This document shows, one piece after another, positions 24,355-36,254 of a DNA stretch of 64,000 bases (positions are counted from its first letter, which is position 1; each line of letters opens with the position of its first letter). Under the pieces are notes generated by a model. The model made no database searches and had not been told where the DNA came from. It saw only the letters and a list, made by a program, of their open reading frames with translations. Made by a program: the position numbers and the translations under genes. Origin of the DNA: Lycorma delicatula (taxonomy: Eukaryota > Arthropoda > Insecta > Hemiptera > Fulgoridae); the NCBI RefSeq assembly GCF_047948215.1, contig NC_134456.1, positions 79,350,515 through 79,414,514 on the forward strand, given 5' to 3'.

Positions 24355-25390
24355 TAAACAAAACTTGTTCACTGAATTGAGTGTTGTAATCGATGATAAC
24401 ATCACAATATAGTGGATTGTTTTCAATCAACCAACGTAAAACATGGAACATCCTTGTATGAGATAATGAAAACTCCCATATTCTGTTTAAGTTTTCAGTA
24501 TATTCTGTAATGACCACAATCCCTGCATATTCTGTTTAGCTAGGTAGTATACGTGGTAATTTCTTGTCGACTTTTAAAGAGTCCTGGGTGAAAAGAATTG
24601 CTTGTACTTTGAGCCCATACTGCCTTGTAAACTATCAGATTTGATGAACTTGACACGTAATGGTATTACACATGACAATAATCACTGTTCTGATTGCGAG
24701 AGTATTTGAATCACGTTTGGTATTGATCCTGGTTAAAGATAGTTTTAATAAGCCTTAGATAGTGCTGCCATTTTTCAGCTTGATATATGAGTTTTACAGC
24801 AATGACAAAGTAGCAGTTGATTTTTTGTTTTAATTCATTTTTCAGATATGATTGTTTTGTTGCTGTAAATCAAAATGTTGAAACCTGGTTAGGATAACTT
24901 TGTTTTGTACAAATTTCACAGATGCTATTATAAAATGTCCTGATTGCATTCTCGAGTGCTGTAAGATCAGCGTTGTATTCAAGACTTCATTGACACCTAT
25001 ATTCTAAACTAATTTCATGTTCTTGTGGCTTCTCTAGTGTTCTACATTCTAAATAGCGCTTGTGTTGACTTTCCAAGCAAACTTCGTCGTCTTGAGATGT
25101 CTCTGTTACACAATATTGCCATTCACGCTGGCGTTGAAGTGCCAATTGAACGCTGATTTGGTGTTCTGATAGCTCTCAATTGTGCTTTGTATTGGTTATG
25201 AATATCCAATCTTGCCCACTTAGTTTCTTTATCTTCATCTGCTTTCTTTTCTTGGTATCTTTGAAACACTTTTTCTAACCATCTTTTTTTCTGAGTTGCT
25301 GTCTCTTTCTTCATTGTTGTAGAATTTTGTTTGTTTCCTTTCGTACGTGATTGCTGAAATTCAGTGTCTTTCAACACTCTTTCTTTTAAA
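24355..25390 (-). pseudogene. Coding-like remnant of unknown origin
   Basis: About 1 kb reading as decayed protein on the minus strand, at lower T bias than its surroundings. 25377-25123 gives a basic, charged stretch (MKKETATQKKRWLEKVFQRY; KWARLDIHNQYKAQLRAI). After one frameshift it continues QRQREWQYCVTETSQDDEV and LESQHKRYLECRTLEKPQEH, with one stop before SLEYNADLTALENAIRTFYN. A separate block near 24517-24350 reads NRIWEFSLSHTRMFHVLRWL and IENNPLYCDVIIDYN. The WLxxNNPLY-type motif resembles regions next to Helitron proteins, but that is only a resemblance. Not a functional gene in this copy. Confidence 0.45.
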
Positions 25391-26104
25391 ATAATCTCTG
25401 AGGAATTATATTAATATTATTCCAGTTTTTATTTCCTCCACAGAACTGAGTTGTTTGAATTCGTATTTGGACAAATTAAATTCTCTTAAGTTTTTTTTTT
25501 TTTTATATTTCTACAAGTATTTAAACTGACAGGTAAGTTTTTACTTTTAGTTTTAATTCTTTAGGAAATAAAAAAAAATATTTATTTGCAGTTTTTATTT
25601 TATATTACAACCTGGATAATTAGTTTTCTTTATTACAAATAATACCGATTATAAGTAAATTAGGTTATTAGCGTACATAAATTTTAGAAAGTAAATTTAC
25701 GCTAGTTATATTAAAATTTGCTTCAATAGCTACCTGATCCTACTCATACTGAATCAAAAACAACCAGAACTACATCTTATTGATTCAGCTTCATTCCTGA
25801 ATACGTTTCCCTTGTATTTTATATATAGACATATATCTATATGTAAAATACCTATATGTTAAAACATGGAAATATATATAATTAATAATGGAATATTGTA
25901 GTGTCACCCAATTTAAGTTGCTGTGAAAAATTTCACCCATTGTATGACATTGGGAAATGAGTTTAATTTATGTTGCAAGATTTGAGGACACAATTGAACC
26001 ATAACTGAAAGAAATATAACTAAAAAATAGAAATATAACTGAAAGAAAAGCATGTAAAAAAACCAATAAAAAATCATCAAAATAATGCCCTCTTATCCTC
26101 TTTG

Positions 26105-26122
26105 CATGGTTACGTAACCATG
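26105..26122. repeat. 18-bp perfect palindrome
   Basis: catggttacgtaaccatg reads the same on both strands. Function unknown; chance is possible in a window of this size. Confidence 0.8.
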
Positions 26123-27127
26123 TAAGCAGTTTACTTTGCAGATAAAGAATTACTTTTTAGTAAAATAGTTCTTTGCACTTAATTTAATTTGATAAAAAAA
26201 AATCACTTCATTTAGAAGCTCCGAAGTACCAGCAGATTAAGATTCCTGAACTTAGTTTAGTAATTTCTTTCTGTGGTCAAAATATCATATCACTATTCTC
26301 TGTAATTAATAATAACCAAAGTACAAAAAATGGACTTAAATACTGTTAAGTATGTGATACATAATTTTATACATTGCTTTTTTGTAGGGGAAAATGGCAT
26401 TCTTATAATGTAGCATTCTTTTATGGATTTGTCTAGTTAATATTTAAACATTTTTAAGAGAAACATTATTCAGAATTAGATGTTTTTAATTTTTAATTAT
26501 ACATAGTTGTCTAGATAGGTTACATTGCTGTATGTTATAAAGCAACTTATTTGAAGTCTGTTGCAAATTTATTAAACAATAAACAATTGTTTGTTTTTAT
26601 AAAGATATTTTTTTTGTAAAATAATATTTACATTTAAAATAGATAGCTAGTTTACATATAGCAGTTTTTTCAAGTAAATTACCAGATACTAAATGGTATT
26701 GAAAAAAAATTATCACGTATTTTCAGAGGTTATGATTGTAAAGTTATTTATGTAGTTCATTCAGATTATTTTACTTTTTGTTTTGCTGTAAATTTTTGTT
26801 TATTACACTAAATTGATTCATTAACTTATAAGACATGGACTTCTGGACTTCCTCTTGCATTAAACTACGTTTCCCTACTTCAGTTCCCCATTTTATGGTT
26901 AAAAAAAGTTGATCCATCCTTATATTAAAGCCAATTCCTGCAAAACCCTTTATTTAAAAATTATTTCTATCCAAGACAGACTTATGTACTAAATTTTTAA
27001 CTAACTAAAAGAAAATATGGAGCTTTCCAATTTGATCATTATTAATTTTTAATTGTACTCATATTTTGCAAGTTTGGTACTTATGATAAAATATGCTGAA
27101 TTTAATGATTTGTCTTCTATTTCATAG

Positions 27128-27144
27128 AGGGACTTCCACTGGTA
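27128..27144 (+). CDS. Candidate 17-nt micro-exon of the first host gene
   Basis: A strong acceptor (ttgtcttctatttcatag|) is followed 17 nt later by a perfect GTAAGT donor. Entered in phase 1, as exon F requires, it adds EGLPLV after GTK and leaves in phase 0. This is purely splice-signal inference; with so short a segment chance cannot be excluded. Confidence 0.3.
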
Positions 27145-28320
27145 GTAAGTTTCTTTTGTTTAACTTTAGCAGATTATTTGTACAATGAAAAATTACATGG
27201 TTTACAAAGATAATTTGTAATTATTTTTTATTTATTTAATCATTGCTTAGTATGAGACTGTTACAATGTATTGATATATAGCCTGATATCATTCTGATAT
27301 TCAAATTATTTTCTTATGAAAATTCAAGAAAATTTTTAGAAAATTTCTTAGGTGTGTAAAAGAGATTTAAAAACAATTTAAAATACTCTAGACTTCGATG
27401 TAATACTTTACGTGAATGTATCTGTTCAAACTTAAGTAAAGTAATAAATATTTCAGTATTCTAGTGAGCCTTGTTTCATGCATGTAACATTTTTCATAAC
27501 TCCTGTGCATTCTTTATTTTTATTTTTTTTAATGAAAACCACAACATTTTTAATTATTAACAGGATAGCAGAAATATTTGTCACTTTTTATTTTTGTTTT
27601 TCATTCGTGAATATATTTTCTTTTTGTTTTACTTAAATCTGATCGGTGGTTTGTCAAATGTTGAGTCACTAGTGTAATAATATTATTTTGAAAACCTTTT
27701 AACTTTTTATTATTTTCAAGTGGTATTTCAGTATCACAGTAGGTAAAGGCATTAAAAAATAATTAAAGTCATGATGATGGTCTTAGTATAATATTGGCAG
27801 CTTTTACAATTTATGTAATTGAGAATATAGTTTGTAATGAAGGATGCAAGAACAGAGATCAGGAGGTAGTGGATACTATTTCTATTGTTTGAAATGAATT
27901 TATGTATATCTTAACTTTTTTATGTTTTGAGTATATGTGGTAATTGTAGAATTTACTTTATTATTAATGAAGCTTGCAATTATTAATTTCTTTATTATTT
28001 TGCGAACAATCTGAGCTTCTTAGAATGCATCAGTTGTTTATTCTACTGTAAACTAATGATATTTATATATATTAAAAACACTTTAAAGAAACCCATTATT
28101 AACAACATTCATGGCTATTTTTATTGAGGGTGCTTTATTTTATCAGTTTATAGAACACTACTAATTTTTTAATGACAAACTAAACCATATTTTTGTTTAA
28201 AAATTAATAAATTTTAATAGTTTATTTTCTCTTGTGGTAATATTAAATTTATGAAGTTTTAAAACATTCTAAACATTAAAATTCTGTGAATTGATCCCAG
28301 AATGCTTCTAATTAAGGTAA

Positions 28321-29040
28321 TTCCTCGAAGGTGCAACCATATCAGACAGGTACCTTTTGACAGCCAGACTGAGGAATGCTTCCTGAAAGAGGGCAGCAGC
28401 TCTTTCAGTAGTTGTTAGGGGCGTAGATCACAAGGACTTAAACGGCCATATCAACATCACTCAATTTTTTGAATACTGTGCAACTGAAAGCAATGGAAAA
28501 CTATGGCTGTTTTTTTCTAAGAGAATGTAGTTCTCTGCATTTTCATGTAACAAAGATGGAGGCGCCTTCCTTGGTAAAATATTTTGGAGGTAAACTAGTC
28601 CCGCATTCGGATCTCTGTATATGACTACTAAGGAAGGGGTCACCAGAAAATAACATTCTACAAGTTGGAGCATGGAATGATAAAGTCCAAAAAAAAGGTG
28701 GTAGGTTAGAAAATGTAAAGAGGGAAATGTGTATATAGTAGGAATTAGCGGGGTTTGGTGGGAAGTAGTAGGAGTTATTTGGGAAGTAGAATTACTTAAG
28801 ATGGACGAAGCAGGAGCAATATAAAATGACGAATAGCATAAGTGAAACAAGCTTTCAGTCAGAAATTTAATTTTCTTACATCAAAAATTAATTTAAACAT
28901 CAGGAAAACATTTTTAAAAGTATATGTTTGGAGTGTAGCTTTATATGGAAGTGAAACTTGGATGATCTGAGTACCTGAGAAGAAAAGATTAGAAGCTTTT
29001 GAAATGTGGTGCTGTAGGAGAATGTAAAAATCAAGATATG
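28321..29040 (+). mobile_element. RTE-like retrotransposon, second internally deleted copy
   Basis: Same family as the copy at 6.2-7.6 kb but in the opposite orientation and with a different deletion. It starts with 5' untranslated-type sequence (gcaatggaaaactatggctg). Then comes a degraded endonuclease start with RLENVKREM (near 28710). It then jumps to the end of the RT ORF: YLGSRITxDG-like sequence near 28780, INLNIRKTFLKVYVWSVALY with one frameshift, GSETW, and KKRLEAFEMWC, ending near 29030. Most of the endonuclease and all of the RT core are missing. Multiple stops. Confidence 0.8.
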
Positions 29041-29091
29041 AGTCACTCATAAAAATGACTTTAATAATGATAATAAGAATTCTATGCCAAA

Positions 29092-29242
29092 CTTACTATT
29101 GAGAGTCTGAAGTCTCTCACTCACAATGGTGTTTAGAGCTGACCTTGAAATTTCAGGAAACGAATCACTCAATACAGAAATTGTGAACCGACGACTTTCT
29201 CGAATTGCCTCATCCAGTCGCTCAACGAGATCATCAGATCGT
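29092..29242 (-). mobile_element. Mariner transposase fragment (N-terminal half)
   Basis: The minus strand reads DDLVERLDEAIRESRRFTIS then VLSDSFPEISRSALNTIVSE. This closely matches the HTH-linker part of the mariner at 1903-2654 (FTISVLSDLFPEISRSALYT), so it is the same family. No ends are visible. It follows the RTE-like copy directly and is followed by a SINE. Confidence 0.85.
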
Positions 29243-29251
29243 CACGGTTAA

Positions 29252-29340
29252 CACATGAAAATTGTCATGCCTGACTGGGATTCGAATCCAGGACCTCCAG
29301 ATGAAAGGCCAAGCTGCTACCATTCCACCATGGAGATCAG
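29252..29340 (-). repeat. tRNA-derived SINE head
   Basis: On the minus strand the sequence has an A-box-like block (tggaatggtagcagcttggc, 29308-29327) and a B box (ggattcgaatccc, 29277-29289) at tRNA-like spacing. It lacks a full tRNA fold, so I call it a SINE head, not a tRNA gene. Confidence 0.68.
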
Positions 29341-32300
29341 CATACATAATTAATTATGTTACATACCCAATTTTTTACGTAAACAAATATATATTAAAAT
29401 TTTAACTAACATCTTGCCAGTTCAAGTATTTCTATCACGCAAGTGATCATGATGCTGTCATGGAAGTGTCAAGATTTATTGAGATCAGTTACTATTTGCT
29501 TGCAGACGATGATTATATATAGATGATTACCTAATGTTGCTGACAACTATATTGGGGAGTAATGTATTATTATTATTATTATTTTCAGTAAATACACAAA
29601 GCCTATAACTAGCAGTTTTCATTAAAAGTAAAGTTAAGAATCAAGAAACCGTAGATCAATCAATCTTTTTATTCATCAGAGTTAACACTCCCTAGCGCCA
29701 AACCGATATCAAGTGGTAACATCAGTTGTTAGAGGTTATATCCAATAAATTGAAAAGTTTTCTTAATAAAAGCTTCGAATATCTTTGAAGAAAGCTGCCT
29801 GAGTAAAAAAATTGGTAACATAATATGTGGAAAAGACAGATTTTCAACATATGATGGGTTGAAGAATAAACATTTTATACATTTAATTCATACAGTTACT
29901 AAATAGTCTCCAGTTTATTGATATTTAACATAATTACAGGACTCCACCCTTTAAGGAATTTATTCTATTGTTCTTAAAATATTCTCGTAGCAATACAAGC
30001 AATACATATTAATTATCCATAACTTGACAGGTATAGCCTTGATTGAAATGGCTATTGTTTAAGAACATATTGGTTTTGTATAATGCAAGTAAGATTACAA
30101 GTATTGTATTAAAAAACATTTAATCAAGATACCGATAGGTCTTTAATGAACAAACTTAAGTTTTACAAAATTAAAAGTTTGATTTATAATATTGTTTACC
30201 TAATTAACGTAAAAGTAAATCTCAAAAACAAATGAAGATAGAATGATTTAAGTACTTACTATCTTCTTTACTGTTATAAACAAGACAATGTCTGTTTTAT
30301 TTATTGCTGCTGAACAGGATTAGTTTACAATAAAATTTAGTTAATTACTTGCATTATTTTAATAAAATTAAAACAAAATTCAGTAATATGATGTTTAATT
30401 GTTTAAAACCTTACTCTTACTTAAACTCGTTATGACTGAAGCGTTAAATTGGGTATGAGAATTGTTGAAATGTGAATTCAATCATGTAGAAGTATAAGAT
30501 TTATCTCTTAGTGGAAGACCACATTTTATGTTAAATTCAAATCGGTGAATTGATTAAATCAGATTAACGCATCACTCAAAATTATTGATGTGATCTGAAT
30601 ATCGAAAGAATGAGAGGGGTCGCATTATTAAACTTCTTTATAATGGCCGCATATGTTCCTTGTTATTCTGTTGACACACCCAGTGAGCAGTTATAATGCA
30701 GATATTTATTTATTTTTTGTTGTTAAATTAGCTTTCCTTATATATTATTATATATACATAATATAAATAAATATTATTTATTTTAGATTGGCGCTCTAAT
30801 AAATGTCTGTTGCTATCTTTTGATGATGTGCTAAACTAAATTTAATTATTCTCATTTTATTTAGATAAAATAAAATCTTAACTATCTAATAGAATAATTT
30901 TTTTTTTATTGTACTTAATAAGACTGAGTTGATTCTGTTTAATTTAAAGATGTAGGTTTTGTAACCTACAATCATTGTTATAATTTATAACAAGGTTTCT
31001 TTATTTATTTTATTGCGGTATTAAATTATACTTAAAAAAGTCATGTGTGAATTTTACATAGTTTTCCTTTAATGGTTTTGTTATATTTACATTTTAAAAG
31101 CAGATGTGAGTGTGGTAAATATTTTTCTTCAAGTTGTTTTGAGATATATGTTGTTTTATTTTACAACAGTCGTAAAGAAAAAAATTGATGAGCAAATGTT
31201 GATTAAAATCTTTACCAATGATAATTCTTGTATTTGTTCTGTAAAACATCGTGCTCCTTTAGGTTTAGATATTTAGACATAAAAACCCTTTAATAAAAAG
31301 GTTAATCGGTATGATTTCTGAATGATTTTTCCTTTAACGGACACAATAAATGCTGTTGAAGGAAAATAAAAAGAGAAAATATGAATATTTAAAGCAACTT
31401 TTAAACCAGTATCATAATAAAGGCAATTTAAGGAGAAAATAACATGCAGTTTTCAGCTATATAATATATTGCATGTTAAAAGCCTCTAGGGATAAACAAG
31501 TTGCATATAGAAATAATGTTATATGTATGTTTAACCCTGTTATTATCACATTATACCTGTACTCTTCCCCTCTTCCTCTTACATAAAGAATAGTGTACAA
31601 TAATTGGTTGTCTATGAGCCTATAATTATTTTTGCCAATACTCATGATTCATTGTAAATTTTATTTTTACTTCCCTCTCTCTATTTTGTGTTGTTTTTAA
31701 AAAAAAAGTATGAGGTATTACATAAAAATCTTTTTATCTTTAAAAAAAAAACTGTTCTGAATCTTTCCTTTGGTAGATAAATTAAATAAACTGTACAACA
31801 TATTTTTCTCAGTGCATTATGAAACACTTAATTTCAGATTGATTTTCAATGAACTTATGTTTTATTCTTTTCCCTTCAGACACTTTATTTATTACAACAA
31901 ATGAGAAATATGAAAAAAAAAACATGTAAACTAGGTATATTAGATGCGGAGGGTAGAAAACGGAGAAAAAATTTCCCAAGCACGAGACCAAGTGGTAAGG
32001 GTCGCTAAAGGTGTGGATTAACGTATGAAACTCTTTATAAAAATATCTTGTTCCTAATTTTTTTTAATAAATTATTGTAAAAAAAAAAAAGAATAGTTTT
32101 TTTTTCAGTTTTCTTTCGGCTTTTTCTTTAATGTATCAGCTATTTATTAAAACAACCAAACGCCGCTGGCACAGTCGGAAAGCTGATAAAATTATACATA
32201 ATTTTGCTAGCGAGACCTTTTTCTACATCAGTCGATTCGGCAGTATTTAATAAACAAAACGCCGCTCACTAAGGTAGACAATAAATTTAACATATTTTAA

Positions 32301-32861
32301 AAGTAGTTGGAACGTTTGAATTCCCGGCTTTCTAGTTTCAAGTGAGAAATTTTACAATTTGTTGATTTAAGTCATGTACAAACAAATTTCGAAAAAATAA
32401 AAATCACAATTGTAAGGTTACGTATCGGTAGAAGACATATTTATCTACAACTTTACAAAGTTTTATTGATCATATTGATGAAGTTTTTATAATTTGCTTT
32501 TAGCGATATTTTCATCTTTTTTGAGATTATTTTAAACTTTTGCTAATAAAAATCGATGAAAAATTAAAGTTTTAGAAAAACCATTTCCACTATTTTAGAG
32601 TGCATGTGTTTCCTCACTGAAAACTAAGTAATTTTTAAATTTAAACAGTATAATAAATAGCGATCTGGTTTTTTTAACTGGAGCATATGCGAAATATTTC
32701 GTGTAAGAAACGACTAAAAATTTGTTATAAAAAATAGTAGATAGCTTATAGCCCTTATAGAATTCGTAGACAATGGCCTTAAGAAGAAATTACAATAATG
32801 AATTTTTATTTTTCGAAATTTGTTTATAAGTATTAAAAATTTATTTTACGTAGTAGCTAAT
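29341..32861. other. AT-rich non-coding sequence
   Basis: About 3.5 kb in which I see no gene, RNA or identifiable transposon. Confidence 0.5.
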
Positions 32862-33140
32862 ACTAGTCGGGGGGGGGGGTATGCGTAGGGGCATACTCTG
32901 ACCCTGAATAGGATAGGGCCGGGAAGGGCAGCTCTCTTGAGGAGGGGCATTTCGGCTATCCAAAAGTAAAGGGAGAGTCGGGATGCTCGTATAATCCAGG
33001 GGGACCCCGATGGGTGGACCAGGAAGGATCCAGAACTACGGGGGCGTTTCAACGCCACGACACATAGGTGCGACCAAGGCAACGTCTTCTAGGCGGTTAC
33101 CGGTCGTCCCTAGCGTGTTTAAAAAAAGTTTAAAAAGAAA
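32862..33140 (+). mobile_element. 3' end of an R1-like retrotransposon, 5' truncated
   Basis: A GC-rich island sharing ggatagggccgggaagggca (32911-32930), the block gaccccgatgggtg, a G-run and an A-rich tail with the 3' untranslated region of the element at 37.6-39.6 kb. No coding part is left. It is in the same orientation, so a dead-on-arrival copy of the same or a sister family. Confidence 0.8.
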
Positions 33141-33345
33141 AAAGTATTACATTAAGTAGAATTTTTTTAATTTAAATTTTTTTTAAATAAAATTAATAAT
33201 ATTACTTAAATATATATAATTAATTACATTATATTATACAAATTTAGTTAGCTATTTATTAAATTCATGTTTTTGTAGTGAATGTATAATTTTGTGTTTA
33301 GCTGTCGAAGTTACGTACAATGAAAGAAAAACTACCGATTTAGAT

Positions 33346-33471
33346 GTCAACGGTTATATAATGTTGAATACACCGGTTCCCATTAGATCACCTAATATAT
33401 AAGTTATATAACGTTGGGCGCGGTTAGTAATTGGATGGGTGATCCCCTCAGGATTACCGCGTGCTTTTGAC
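33346..33471 (+). pseudogene. 5S rRNA-like relic 1
   Basis: Matches the whole length of an insect 5S rRNA gene in order: gtcaacggttatata, gttgaatacaccggtt, an altered middle with an AT insertion (near 33395), gttgggcgcggttagtaatt, ggatgggtgat, accgcgtg, then a T-run that resembles the Pol III terminator. Mutations in the internal control region and the insertion make function unlikely. Confidence 0.78.
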
Positions 33472-33472
33472 A

Positions 33473-34179
33473 TTTTTTTTCTTTATTTCATCTATGTTTG
33501 TGTGTGTATTATTTATTTACAGTTATGAAAACATAACATTTTTCTTGAGTATAAAAATCTTTATACCTCTAACATTATATAAATCTCTAACATTAATGTT
33601 ACTGATTTACCAGTTAAATAGCCAGTTTTATAAAAAAGAATAATACTTTTTTGTAATGGTATTTATTATTGGCGAAACAAATTTACCGTTGCCGGTAAAA
33701 TAATCTCGCCATTAGAAATAGTTTACTCTCTCTTTATTATATCGGTTTATTTAAAAAATAAACTCCTGCACTTCCAGACATTATATAGGTAACCGAGTAC
33801 ATTATACGAAGTAAATTATTCCAGAAAACTCCACAATTTTATATCGAAATTTAATAAGTCATTACAAAAAATTATAAATTAAGGAAAAATGTTTTCATCA
33901 CACTTACTGTTTTTAATAAGTATAAAAGAGTACGTTGAATTAAATATATAATAAATAAATGACCAACACCTCTTGGACGGTCACATAAAAGTAGTATCCG
34001 TCCTCTGCATTATTTAACTTTATCGGTCAGATGTGAACTGTTTTATTCAAAGTGGTAGGTCTGAGGTCAAAAACTGTGATAGTATTGATTGTTACATCGA
34101 TGCTTTTTAGTTTGTCAAAGTATAAATTTTAAAGCTAAGTTTATAATTCAAATCATCCTCCCACTCGTTCGCTGATGAT
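33473..34179. other. AT-rich sequence between 5S relics
   Basis: No gene recognised. Confidence 0.5.
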
Positions 34180-34231
34180 TGTTTAACGTTGAATTTACCG
34201 TTTCTCGACCGGTCACCGAAGTAAAGCGACG
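34180..34231 (+). pseudogene. 5S rRNA-like relic 2 (5' half)
   Basis: The block cgttgaatttaccgtttctc followed by gaccggtcaccgaagtaaag and cgacgtt matches the first half of 5S rRNA through the start of the internal promoter. The 3' half is absent. Confidence 0.65.
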
Positions 34232-34719
34232 TTTAATCTAATAATTACTTTTTTATCTTTAATTATATTGTAAATGCAATTAGGCTAATATATTTTTCCT
34301 TAATTGTACTCTTTTGTTTCATATGAATATTAAATTTTGATAAGATCTTTCAGAATTTTGATGGATTTATTTACTCTAAATAATAGGTATTATGTAACTG
34401 TCTAAAGTTCCAAAGTTAAGGAAAACTGAGAACTTAATATTGAGTTAATTAAAAAAAGACTGCGAAAATTCACCATGTTAATTTGTAGTTTCCAATAATG
34501 AAATTATTTTTAGACAAATTGACTTAAAATAGAAGGAGAAAACTACTTGATTTCTGATGGCGAGATTTTATTGGAACCGATAAATTATTTTCACCAGTAC
34601 TAGGATAACAAGACGTGGTTAACTTTTATAAAACGACCTACTAGATCTGTACAGAAAATAACCAAACTTTATTTGTTTAATGTTTACTATTAATTTTACA
34701 AATTATTGATCCTTGGTCC

Positions 34720-35800
34720 CTTCAAAGTACGCCCCTCCCGTATTCACACACCTTCCCAGCTGTCCGTGACGAATTTGCTTTAATGCCATCAATAATCTCA
34801 AAACGTGGCGTCCTTTCATCAGTCATTTTAATTTCGGAAATAAAAAAATCGCAAGAAACCAGGTTTGGAAAGTAGGGGGGAGGCTGAGGGAGAACAGTCA
34901 ACTGATTTTTATCATAAAACTGACGAATTGACAAAGCTGAGTGTGCGGGCGCATTTTCGTGGTGAAGTTATCTCAAGTTGCATCATCAGTTGTCTCGCCA
35001 AAATCTGCTCTCTTTTTGCTGATTTTTTCATGTAACCGTTGTAAAACGCCTTGATAGTACGCATGGTTCACTGTTTCACCTTGAGGCAAAAATTAAAAAT
35101 GCACCATTCAATTAAAATCGGGGGAAAAACTGAGCATCAGGGCGCGTAGATGTTTTCTTGGGGCGTGTAGATCCTTTGCCGTTCCGTTGTGATGATTGAA
35201 CTTTTGTCTCGAGTCGTAGCCGTAAACCAAGCTTTCGCCAACCGTTATGATCCTTTGCATGAATGTTTCATCGTCATTGGCATGTTTAAAAAGTTGCCGA
35301 CAAACGTCCACTCTATGTTCTTTCTGCTGTTCGGTCATCAAACAAGAAACAAACTTTGTTGCAACTCGATACATGTTGAATTTTTCAGTCAAAATGTCAC
35401 GGCATGATCCAATCGAGATTCTAACCTCTTCTGCAAGTTCCCTAAGAGTCAATCGGCGATTTCCACGTACCAGATCGTTAATTTTCTGAACGTGGGTGTC
35501 CATCGGTTGAAGTCGAAGGCCTTCCTGGTGGAGGGTCATCTTCGACTGACTGGCGACCACTTTTAAATCGTACATACCATTTGTAACATTCTGTACAACC
35601 GAAAGCATCATCTCCGTAACCTCATTTCAAAAACTTTCACGTTTCTGTGAAAGTTTTCCCCAGTTTCACGCAAAATTGTACGTTGTATCATTGCTCCCGA
35701 AAATCGCACATTACAAAAATCGCTACCAATACTTAAACACGTTGCACTCGAATAACAATAACGCGAAAATTTAACGAAATACCAACAATCGAGGAACATG
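34720..35800 (-). mobile_element. Mariner relic (DD34D type)
   Basis: Minus-strand mariner. The HTH half reads VQKINDLVRGNRRLTLREL and VRISIGSCRDILTEKFNM, then IITVGESLVYGYDSRQKFN, where the normal TGDES motif has lost its catalytic Asp. After frameshifts come FLPQGETVNHAYYQGVLQ, HHENAPAHSALSIRQF (second catalytic Asp is Glu) and LPQPPPYFPNLVSCDFF (third Asp retained), ending near 34730. Two of three catalytic positions are thus changed. I could not pair its inverted ends. It is related to the copy at 4.3 kb by protein but clearly distinct. Confidence 0.87.
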
Positions 35801-35910
35801 TGGTTACAGAAGAGGTTATGCGGAACACAGTGCTGTCAACCGCACGTCACTAAATACCTCCGTTGGAACGTAATTAAAAATGTTCGGTTTCTAAACTGAC
35901 TTTGTATTTA

Positions 35911-36022
35911 CTTGGAATACCCCGCTTCTCATCCGATCACCGAAGTTAACCAACATGGGACCCGGTTGGTTACTGCCGGAATGGTGACTGGCTGGGAACA
36001 CCGCGTGTCGTTGGCGTCTTTT
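35911..36022 (+). pseudogene. 5S rRNA-like relic 3
   Basis: Matches 5S rRNA from near base 25 to the end: ttggaataccccgcttctc, atccgatcaccgaagttaac, a changed middle (gggacccggttggttactg), ctgggaacaccgcgtgtcgt, tggc, then TTTT. The internal control region is partly altered. The first ~20 nt are missing. Same orientation as relics 1 and 2. Confidence 0.8.
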
Positions 36023-36254
36023 AAAATTATACTTTAATTTTTCAATAACTTATCCTTTTTCTATTTCACCAAATCTGTATATTAAGACAACTTATTTTCC
36101 TTAATTATTAATTTTCCGCCAGATTGCAATAATTGCCTCTCCAATTTTACTCGTATTCAAAATAAAATCTGAACATTTCGAACTGAATCCGTAAGCGTTT
36201 TAAAAAATATTAATTGTTCAAGTTACTGATATTTTGGAGTTTTTCTTAACTGCA

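Larger units (their letters stand above)
25391..28320. other. AT-rich non-coding sequence
   Basis: No gene recognised apart from the candidate micro-exon at 27128-27144 and a small palindrome at 26105-26122. Confidence 0.45.

Noticed and set aside
25816..25880. AT-rich palindromic stretch (atatatagac / gtctatatat type)
   Set aside because: Simple AT-rich DNA forms such palindromes often; no supporting repeat or element.
29252..29340. A true tRNA gene
   Set aside because: Has A and B boxes but no complete cloverleaf or clear acceptor stem; fits a SINE head better.
35189..35489. Two + strand open frames of 72-80 codons
   Set aside because: Antisense shadows of the mariner transposase at 34.7-35.8 kb.
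35911..36022. A functional 5S rRNA gene
   Set aside because: The 5' ~20 nt are missing and the internal control region is altered.
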